Origin: Candidatus Bathyarchaeota archaeon | GTDB lineage: Archaea > Thermoproteota > Bathyarchaeia > TCS64 | Assembly: GCA_030613835.1 (NCBI GenBank) | Contig: JAUWLH010000008.1 | Location: 1-18,888 of the forward strand | Reading direction: 5' to 3' | DNA: 18,888 nucleotides | Position numbers and translations under genes: made by a program | Notes under the pieces: model-generated | The model's database searches: none | What the model was told of the DNA's origin: nothing | What the model saw: the letters and a program-made list of their open reading frames with translations, nothing else | In this document: positions 13,952-18,888 of the stretch, piece after piece | Layout of the letters: every line of letters starts with the position of its first letter | How positions within the stretch are numbered: position 1 is the first letter of the stretch

Positions 13952-14569
13952 TCAAGGTTCACCTTCTGATCGGATTAACCTCGACACGGTTAGATTAGTG
14001 AGGAAGTAGGTCTGCTCCGAGTCAAGGTAATTCTCCACTGTTTCATCGTAGAAGAGCCGGGCATCAGCGGGGAACTCGCCATCATCGACGGTCAGTACGA
14101 TTGTAAAGGGGATAAATGGGAGGATGTTAAGGCTGACGGCAACATCCCCGTACGGAAAGTCCACCTTTGAACCCCCTAGAACTTTGGCCGCTGTTTCGAG
14201 CTTGGCGGGCTCTTTGAAACTCTTGATGAGTCTATATCGTTCCCCCAGAGTGTCGCGCCCGGTGAATTGTACTCCCCTGAACTGCTTGCTTGATATTAGT
14301 ATGCCCGTCGGCTTTTTCTCCTGTGACTCCGAGTACGCTGACAGAACGTAGAATATGGTGTTCGATGCCTTTCTCCCGGTTCGCTGTGCCATGTCAACGG
14401 GCTCACCGATCAGAGTGTCTCTGATCGAACCGTTGTTGAGGTCAAGCTCAAACCCTATGAGGTCAAGCCTATCTCTCGCGGGAAAACCGAGGCGGCCTGG
14501 CAATGATTTAACGGCTTCCTTGCAGTATTTCCAAGTCCATAGCTCAAGCGGATTGGTGGGCATCAACAT
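13952..14569 (-). CDS. DUF3786-like protein of unknown function
   Basis: A 205-residue soluble protein. Its second half matches the DUF3786 pattern as I know it: ETAAKVLGGSKVDFPYGDVAVSL, then NILPFIPFTIVLTVDDGEFPADARLFYDE, and VENYLDSEQTYFLTNLTVSRL at the end. The LP-x-x-P and D-x-EFPA-x-x-x-LF segments are the most diagnostic. The N-terminal half (LPGRLGFPARDRLDLIGFELDLNNG) contains an aromatic/hydrophobic strand pattern and no recognised motif. Function unknown; DUF3786 proteins are common in anaerobes and some archaea. It follows Elp3 by 33 bases on the same strand. ATG at 14569 and ATG at 14563 (two codons later) are both possible starts; neither has a clear ribosome binding site. Confidence 0.65.
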   Translation of the reverse strand: MLMPTNPLELWTWKYCKEAVKSLPGRLGFPARDRLDLIGFELDLNNGSIRDTLIGEPVDMAQRTGRKASNTIFYVLSAYSESQEKKPTGILISSKQFRGVQFTGRDTLGERYRLIKSFKEPAKLETAAKVLGGSKVDFPYGDVAVSLNILPFIPFTIVLTVDDGEFPADARLFYDETVENYLDSEQTYFLTNLTVSRLIRSEGEP

Positions 14570-14602
14570 TAGATTGGGATGATAGTTAATAGAATAATCG
14601 GG

Positions 14603-16174
14603 CTAAACTAACGTCTTTGAGACGTACACGCCGTCCTTCACGTAACCGAGCCTTGCATAGTACTGCTTTGTCCCTAGGGCGCTCATCACCACCATCTTGC
14701 CCATGTCGTACTGCTCGTGGGCAGTCTTCTCGGCCTGCCCCATGAGGCGTTCACCCCAGCCCATGTGCTGCCAGTCACTTCCCTCCTGTCCCACCGGGGT
14801 CATCCTGCCATAGACGTGCAGCTCCCTGATGAGCCCCGTCTTTGACGTGATTTCTGATCTGTGGGGATTATCACCGGGCATCCTGAGCCTGATGAAACCG
14901 ACCAAGGTATCGTTCCTGTCCTCGGCGCTGATGAACTCCTCGGCTCCACCGGAGGACTCGTAGCTCCTGTGCACCAGCCTCAGGCTGTCGGGGTCGATCT
15001 CGATGCCGTCCCTGGCCCTGTGGCCCACCTCCCTACACCGGATGCAGTTGCAGCGCTTGCCTTGCTCCTTGAGCCTCTCCTTGACTAGGTCCCTGATGTG
15101 GCTTTTTGTGATCCCCGCGCTTATCTGGTGGATCGGTATGTCCCTCTGGATACGCATGATCCTGATCCAAGGCGGTACCATCTCCTTGACCTTGCTGATG
15201 AGCTCGATGCCGTCCTCGTTGGTGAATGGCGTGTAATTCCCTGCCTTCCACCACTCGTAAAGTCTGGTTCCCTCGCAGACCAGTGTTGGGTATATCTTGA
15301 GCATATCGGGCTTGAACAGGGAGTCCTCAAATATACGCTTGAACCCCTCAATGTCCCGCTCCATGTTGCTCCCTGGCAGGCCGGGCATCATGTGGTAGCA
15401 TATCTTGAGCCCGGCGTCCCTCATCACTCGGGTCCCGTCGATCACGTGCTGGACGGTATGACCCCTGTCCACCAGTTCGTAGATGTCATCGTACACGTTC
15501 TGGACACCGATCTCCACCCTTGTGCACCCCAGGTCAAGCATCCCGTCAACCTGTTCGAGTTCAAGCTGGTCTGGACGGGTCTCAAACGTGATTCCAACGT
15601 TCCTCGTCACGCTGTGCTCGGCGTTGAGCTTCGCCTCCTCCAGTGTGGTTGAGGGCTGGAGGGTGATGGCGTCGAGGCATCCCTTGATGAAACCGCGCTG
15701 ATAATCGATGGGAGACGCGGGGAAGGTGCCGCCCATGACAATGAGGTCTATCTTGTCCACGGTGTGACCTATCGCTTCAAGCTGCTCTATCCTGCACCTG
15801 ACCTGGTCGTACGGTTTGAAAGCGTTCTGTGCGCCCCTCATGGCGGCTGGCTCGTGGCCAGTGTAGCTCTGGGGGGAATCATTGTCCGGTCCTCCCGGGC
15901 AGAAAGCGCATCGACCGTGGGGGCACGCAAGGGGCTCGGTCATGACGGCCACCACGTTCACGCCGCTTAGGGCCCTCGTTGCCTTCCTTCTCAGAATCGG
16001 GATCAATTTCTTCCGCTCATCTGGAGTTAAGAGCGCTATCAGCTCCGAGTTTGACGGTACATAGCCCAGGTTGTGCTTCTTGGTCACGGTGAACTTGGCC
16101 TGCTCAACGTTCCTGCGGGTAGGCCTGTCAATGGATAGCAATATCTCGATTATCTCTCGGAGATGGTTCTGCAA
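14603..16174 (-). CDS. elp3: tRNA uridine(34) acetyltransferase Elp3, radical SAM/GNAT enzyme
   Basis: Archaeal Elp3 installs the carboxymethyl group on C5 of wobble uridine in tRNA using SAM and acetyl-CoA, without the other Elongator subunits. It has 523 residues. An N-terminal tRNA-binding basic segment leads to the radical SAM cluster motif CPHGRCAFC (Cys ~84, 89, 92). Family blocks follow: GGPDNDSPQSYTGHEPAAMR, IVMGGTFPASP, NVGITFETRPD, TRVEIGVQNVYDD and KICYHMMPGLPG. A CNCIRCREVG zinc segment precedes the C-terminal GNAT domain (about 380-523: RELHVYGRMTPVG, WQHMGWGERLMGQAE, YYARLGY). The start is a TTG at 16174, with an in-frame TGA three codons upstream excluding longer forms. S30e ends 35 bases upstream. 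Confidence 0.96.
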   Translation of the reverse strand: MQNHLREIIEILLSIDRPTRRNVEQAKFTVTKKHNLGYVPSNSELIALLTPDERKKLIPILRRKATRALSGVNVVAVMTEPLACPHGRCAFCPGGPDNDSPQSYTGHEPAAMRGAQNAFKPYDQVRCRIEQLEAIGHTVDKIDLIVMGGTFPASPIDYQRGFIKGCLDAITLQPSTTLEEAKLNAEHSVTRNVGITFETRPDQLELEQVDGMLDLGCTRVEIGVQNVYDDIYELVDRGHTVQHVIDGTRVMRDAGLKICYHMMPGLPGSNMERDIEGFKRIFEDSLFKPDMLKIYPTLVCEGTRLYEWWKAGNYTPFTNEDGIELISKVKEMVPPWIRIMRIQRDIPIHQISAGITKSHIRDLVKERLKEQGKRCNCIRCREVGHRARDGIEIDPDSLRLVHRSYESSGGAEEFISAEDRNDTLVGFIRLRMPGDNPHRSEITSKTGLIRELHVYGRMTPVGQEGSDWQHMGWGERLMGQAEKTAHEQYDMGKMVVMSALGTKQYYARLGYVKDGVYVSKTLV

Positions 16175-16209
16175 AGCAGTTCAAAGAAGAATTGGTTGGT
16201 TAAAAAAGG

Positions 16210-16389
16210 TTAGCGCCTGCGTCGGCGTCCTCTATTGCCCCACCTGTCCGTAGGTGCATTGGCGATCCTCTTGGAGTAGTTGGACCTCATCCTCTTTCTA
16301 GGGGAAAGACTTGTCCTCTCCATCCTATCGACCTTAGGTGTCTGCGCCCTTACTTTTCCAGCCTTCGTTAACGAGCCGTGTGTAGGCAT
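16210..16389 (-). CDS. rps30e: Small ribosomal subunit protein S30e
   Basis: A 59-residue, strongly basic ribosomal protein. It begins MPTHGSLTKAGKVRAQTPKV, the conserved S30e opening, continues through SPRKRMRSNYSKRI, and ends WGNRGRRRRR. ATG at 16387-16389 is preceded by AGTGAT at a five-base spacing; TAA at 16210-16212. Within archaea, S30e is known mainly from Crenarchaeota and related TACK/Asgard lineages, so it is useful for placing the organism. It lies 18 bases after the MBL-fold gene and 35 bases before Elp3 on the same strand. A T-run on the minus strand just after the stop (16202-16207) could terminate part of the transcription. Confidence 0.93.
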   Translation of the reverse strand: MPTHGSLTKAGKVRAQTPKVDRMERTSLSPRKRMRSNYSKRIANAPTDRWGNRGRRRRR

Positions 16390-16407
16390 ATTATATCACT
16401 GCGAGTT

Positions 16408-17157
16408 TTACTGGTCGGGTTGTTTTAAGTCTTGTGGACAGAACGGCGCGTCGTGTCCAGGTATCACGGTGGCCGCGTTTAGGGCCCTGATTTTCCGTAG
16501 ACTAGCTATTGCTTCTTCCTCTCGGACGTTCATCGTTACTACGCTCGGAGCCTGCAACCCGAGGAGATCCTCTTTCACGATAACCGCGTCACCGACGAGG
16601 GCCACCAGCCCTTCATCTGTGTCGACGAGGGTCGTTATGCTACCCGGCGTATGCCCTGTCGTCTCGATTATCCTGACGTTGTCTGATATCTTTCTCTCCC
16701 CGCGGACCTCCTGCACGTCCAATATCCCGAAGAACGCATCGGTGAACTCGGGCCAGTACAGCCTGTTGCAGTACTCGACCTCCTTCTCGTGGACATACAG
16801 CGGCTTCCCTTTGAAGAGGTAGTTTGACTCTATGTGGTCGTAGTGGCAGTGGCTGTTGATCACCATGTCTATGTCCTCGGGCTTCAGGTCGAACTCGGCA
16901 AGCCTCTTCTTGAATGCCCCGTACCTACCCAGCTGCAGTATGCTGGGGTCGTGCACGATCTTCAGGTCACCGTCCCTGATGAGCACTGTGTTTGTGCTGC
17001 CTAGGCTGAACACGTTGCCCCCGTAGACAGCGTTAACTGTCTCCTGGGGCATAGGTGTCAGTGGCCACCTGATACTCAGGACCGGGTGTCCGTCGTGTAC
17101 GCCGACCCTGTGGTAGAAGCAGTGGAACAGGATATCTACTTGTGTGCTTTCACTCAC
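16408..17157 (-). CDS. MBL-fold metallo-hydrolase
   Basis: A 249-residue metallo-beta-lactamase-fold hydrolase. Metal ligands are all visible: NSHCHYDH (about 102-108, the HxHxDH motif), ETTGHTPGS (third His), LVGDAVI (bridging Asp) and IPGHDAPF (last His). The spacing resembles glyoxalase-II-like and lactonase-like branches; it lacks the beta-CASP domain of the RNA nucleases, so despite its RNA-processing neighbours it is not an obvious RNase. Substrate unknown. The start is GTG at 17157: GGGTGAT lies five bases upstream, whereas the TTG at 17163 overlaps that ribosome binding site. The first eight bases overlap the end of the RNase P gene, indicating translational coupling. Confidence 0.88.
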   Translation of the reverse strand: MSESTQVDILFHCFYHRVGVHDGHPVLSIRWPLTPMPQETVNAVYGGNVFSLGSTNTVLIRDGDLKIVHDPSILQLGRYGAFKKRLAEFDLKPEDIDMVINSHCHYDHIESNYLFKGKPLYVHEKEVEYCNRLYWPEFTDAFFGILDVQEVRGERKISDNVRIIETTGHTPGSITTLVDTDEGLVALVGDAVIVKEDLLGLQAPSVVTMNVREEEAIASLRKIRALNAATVIPGHDAPFCPQDLKQPDQ

Positions 17158-17827
17158 TCTCAATCACCCATACACCAGGTTGGATGTACGAGTTCTTTAG
17201 TTTTTCACGGTTATCCGACACTAAACACAATGGATTCGTGGAAACCATGTCCAGCGCGGGCTCACAGTCCACGCCCAGAATGCTCATCAGGGCCGCGAGG
17301 CCCTGGGGATCGCGTAATCCATATCTGTCCTCTGCCCCGCTGGAGGCAACGACGGGTAGGTCATACTTGATGGCTATGTCCAGGCTCTTCTTGATGGCGA
17401 CGATTCTTTTAGCCAGGAGGTGCCTGTCGTCCACCAGCAGGTCTTTGATGCTGACCTCGAACCCCGTGCCCGAGTCCCTCATCATCCCCGCCTGCCTCCT
17501 ATCCAGGTAGAGGCGTTTCTTTGTGGCTCGGTCAACTGGAAACCTGATGAGGTCCACCCTGTGGTCGTGGGCGGCCTGCCGGGCCACTGATTTGCTCCTG
17601 CAGTGGACGACGATTACCTCAGTGCAGTGCCTGAGCTTTCTGAGGTGCTTGCCCAGCTCGTTTTGGTCCCTCGGGTACAGGTCAAACCTGTTTATCACGT
17701 CGATAACATCTGAGCCCGTCTTTTCTGTGCCGACCGCGGTGTACCCCAGCGCCTTCGCTTCATGGAGCATCAAATCTAGTGCTTTCTCGTCCTTTGGCAT
17801 CAGGCTGAGGTCTATGAACTCACGCAT
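17150..17827 (-). CDS. rnp3: Ribonuclease P protein component 3 (Rpp30 family)
   Basis: Archaeal RNase P protein that pairs with Pop5 to activate the catalytic RNA in 5' maturation of tRNA. The 225-residue protein has the Rpp30 TIM-barrel/PHP-like pattern: REFIDLSLMPKDEKALDLML, then HEAKALGYTAVGTEK, VDLIRFPVD, the GTGFEVSIKDLL segment typical of the family, and DLPVVASSGAEDRYGLRDPQ before LMSILGV. ATG at 17827 overlaps the upstream COG1325 gene by eight bases, and the stop overlaps the MBL-fold gene by eight bases. Linkage to the exosome-associated gene matches the archaeal exosome/RNase P superoperon. Pop5 (rnp2) is not here. Confidence 0.93.
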   Translation of the reverse strand: MREFIDLSLMPKDEKALDLMLHEAKALGYTAVGTEKTGSDVIDVINRFDLYPRDQNELGKHLRKLRHCTEVIVVHCRSKSVARQAAHDHRVDLIRFPVDRATKKRLYLDRRQAGMMRDSGTGFEVSIKDLLVDDRHLLAKRIVAIKKSLDIAIKYDLPVVASSGAEDRYGLRDPQGLAALMSILGVDCEPALDMVSTNPLCLVSDNREKLKNSYIQPGVWVIESE

Positions 17828-18278
17828 CCTGTGTCAGCTCTTGGATGTGGTCGTACATTAGCTTGACGGGGTCCGCCTTGTGGAGAACCAGCAAACGGGC
17901 CTTGATCCTGATGGAGTCATGGGAGTCCAGCCTGATGACGCCGATGGCCGCCTTCTGCTTGTCCAGCCTCATGTACATGTTCTTGTTCTCGTCGATCCTG
18001 TTGCCGAGGCTCTCCAGTACCTGGTGGAGGTCGAGGCTGCTCATGCCCAGAAGCACGTTGTCGAAGGTCACGGTGGCTGGTCTCCTGTTCTTCAGGACCC
18101 ATTTCAGCATGACGAGGGGGTCGCCGAAGACGCCCGTGAACTTTACCTTCTCGCATGGGGGCACCTCAATGTCCTCGGGGAACAGGTTGGAGACAGCGTC
18201 AATCACCTTTGACTGGTCCTCGGTGGCGTGGACCAGGGTGGTGATCTCTAGGTTTTGCACGGGTCTCTGCTTTGCCAT
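17820..18278 (-). CDS. COG1325 / DUF54 RNA-binding protein, predicted exosome-associated factor
   Basis: A 152-residue protein of the archaeal COG1325 family (PF01877), predicted to be associated with the exosome by conserved gene neighbourhood. Seen: NLEITTLVHATEDQSKVIDA near the start, NLFPEDIEV, GDPLVMLKWVLKNRR, then LGNRIDENKNMYMRLDKQ and AAIGVIRLDSHDSIRIKARL. The RIDE...RLDKQ-A segment is the most diagnostic. Direct enzymatic function is unknown; RNA binding is the family inference. The gene is first or second in a tight minus-strand run with rnp3, the MBL gene, S30e and Elp3. ATG at 18278 with GAGG eight bases upstream. Confidence 0.88.
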   Translation of the reverse strand: MAKQRPVQNLEITTLVHATEDQSKVIDAVSNLFPEDIEVPPCEKVKFTGVFGDPLVMLKWVLKNRRPATVTFDNVLLGMSSLDLHQVLESLGNRIDENKNMYMRLDKQKAAIGVIRLDSHDSIRIKARLLVLHKADPVKLMYDHIQELTQDA

Positions 18279-18279
18279 C

Positions 18280-18360
18280 TTAGTTCCTCATATGTATCTT
18301 TGATCTGGGCGTTGACTTGCCGGACGGGGCTCTGGTGCGGTCACATCCATACCGTTTCAT
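18280..18360 (-). CDS. Possible 26-residue basic small protein upstream of the COG1325 gene
   Basis: A minus-strand ORF from ATG (18358-18360) to TAA (18280-18282) reads MKRYGCDRTRAPSGKS and then TPRSKIHMRN. Codon choice resembles the real genes, and the stop lies one base before the next start codon, with that gene's GAGG inside this ORF. It is rich in Lys/Arg, like small ribosomal or RNA-binding peptides, but I do not recognise a family. A TATA-like GGATACAAAAAC (about 18398-18409, minus strand) would place the start on the transcript. A competing CCTAAATAAG just upstream of the ATG, if it is the real TATA box, would exclude it. It may be only leader sequence. Confidence 0.33.
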   Translation of the reverse strand: MKRYGCDRTRAPSGKSTPRSKIHMRN

Positions 18361-18429
18361 CTCTCTTATTTAGGGAGCACGTTTTTTGAGTAACGTTTTT
18401 GTATCCAGCGCTTCCCCATTCCTGTGGTT

Positions 18430-18505
18430 GCGGTCGTAGCTCAGTGGATAGAGCACGGGTCTTCGGAACCTGTGGTCGGGGGTTCGAATCCTCCCGACCG
18501 CGCCA
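18430..18505 (+). tRNA. tRNA-Arg (anticodon TCG), CCA encoded
   Basis: A complete cloverleaf. The acceptor strands GCGGTCG (18430-18436) and CGACCGC (18495-18501) pair fully. The D arm is GCTC/GAGC. The anticodon stem CGGGT/ACCTG (one G-T) encloses loop CTTCGGA with anticodon TCG, reading CGA. A five-base variable loop follows, then T stem GGGGG/CCTCC with loop TTCGAAT. Discriminator G (18502) is followed by a genomically encoded CCA (18503-18505). No intron. It is divergent from the COG1325 cluster. Confidence 0.96.
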
Positions 18506-18888
18506 TTCTTGCGCGCGCGTTTAACTGGGGTTTAGGTTAATTTACCTGGGTATAACAGCGTTCTGGGAACCGGGAGGTATATCTGATTAATCTAGTGCCA
18601 GGTTTTTCATCTACCACTTGAAAAAGCGTTCTTCCGTCCCTGTGATCCTCAAGATCATTAACAATAGATTGAACAAGATACATGGAGCGTCCCAGCAATC
18701 ACGTCGAGGCGGGTCTTCGCCCCGTAAACAATTAATACAGATACAGTAACCGTTTTTTCTTCTATAAAGCCACCATTCTATGTCTTTAAACTTGGAGCTT
18801 CTTCGAACAGGCATCCAAATATCCAAAACCAAGTCCTGTAAGACTCCGAGACGCCGTAGGTCCATCTTTTGATATATTTTGTCTTGCG
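18506..18888. other. AT-richer stretch after the tRNA with no convincing gene
   Basis: About 380 bases to the window edge. An 84-codon minus-strand frame (18611-18865) has poor codon use and a low-complexity, Cys/Trp-rich product, and is not called. A second minus-strand frame enters from the window edge and stops at 18778-18780. Its ~36 residues (RWTYGVSESYRTWFWIFGCL and then FEEAPSLKT) might be the end of a gene lying to the right, but this cannot be judged from the fragment. A T-run at 18752-18757 could be a terminator. No repeat of the tRNA 3' end was seen. Confidence 0.3.

Noticed and set aside
18611..18865. 84-codon minus-strand ORF downstream of the tRNA
   Set aside because: Codon use differs from the host genes, the product is Cys/Trp-rich without a recognisable fold, and there is no ribosome binding site or conserved neighbour arrangement. 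Probably a chance frame in AT-richer DNA.
18778..18888. Partial minus-strand frame at the window edge, faintly reminiscent of a transposase C-terminus (aromatic-rich, F-x-x-F-x-x-LFEE)
   Set aside because: Only ~36 residues are visible, no inverted repeat or target duplication is present, and the catalytic region would lie outside the window. Too little to call an insertion sequence.
18430..18888. Integrated element using the tRNA-Arg 3' end as attachment site
   Set aside because: No second copy of the tRNA 3' sequence, no integrase-like reading frame and no visible boundary were found in the window.
1..18888. TAG readthrough as pyrrolysine
   Set aside because: TAG is the stop of many genes here and lies at the natural end of conserved families, so it functions as a normal stop codon.

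Overview
This window is compact archaeal chromosome with moderate G+C. It carries GatD/GatE (the archaea-only Glu-tRNA(Gln) amidotransferase), a HerA-NurA pair, archaeal Elp3, an Rpp30-type RNase P protein, a COG1325-type exosome-linked protein, TATA-like boxes upstream of genes and GGTGAT-type ribosome binding sites. Ribosomal protein S30e and a crenarchaeal-SSB-like OB fold suggest the TACK branch (Thaumarchaeota/Bathyarchaeota-like lineages) rather than a classical euryarchaeon. That placement is inference from family distributions, not from a tree.

Layout. 1-4675: metabolic genes in mixed orientation: the N-terminal part of a phosphoglycerate mutase (gpmI, -), adenylate kinase (+), a DUF355 adenosine-specific kinase (-), an aKMT4/FAM173-like methyltransferase (+), aspartate carbamoyltransferase catalytic chain (pyrB, -), a coding-like stretch without a usable start (+), and a Nudix hydrolase (-). 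4707-7270: nurA-herA, a DNA end-processing operon on the minus strand. 7478-10577: an island of small DNA-binding proteins. It has four tandem winged-helix genes in an A-B-A-B order (+), a GNAT acetyltransferase fused to an ssDNA-binding OB fold (-), a third A-type winged-helix gene (+), and two paralogous two-domain proteins with a probable winged-helix C-terminus (-). 10648-13871: gatD-gatE. 13952-18360, all minus strand: a DUF3786 protein, Elp3, S30e, an MBL-fold hydrolase, RNase P Rpp30, the COG1325 protein and perhaps a 26-residue leader gene. 18430-18505: tRNA-Arg(TCG) with encoded CCA, followed by AT-richer DNA with no convincing gene to the window end.

How the genes work together. nurA and herA encode the nuclease and hexameric translocase of archaeal end resection. 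The neighbouring island of wHTH proteins and the GNAT-OB fusion is the least explained part of the window and the best candidate for an undescribed DNA-associated system, although sequence alone does not show that its members act together. The right-hand minus-strand cluster is a translation and RNA-processing neighbourhood (RNase P, exosome-linked factor, S30e, tRNA-modifying Elp3, tRNA-dependent amidotransferase). A striking fine-scale feature is that convergent gene pairs end on one shared palindromic CTAG, which supplies TAG to both strands: four exact cases (one of them involving the uncertain stretch near 4.1 kb) and one near-case.
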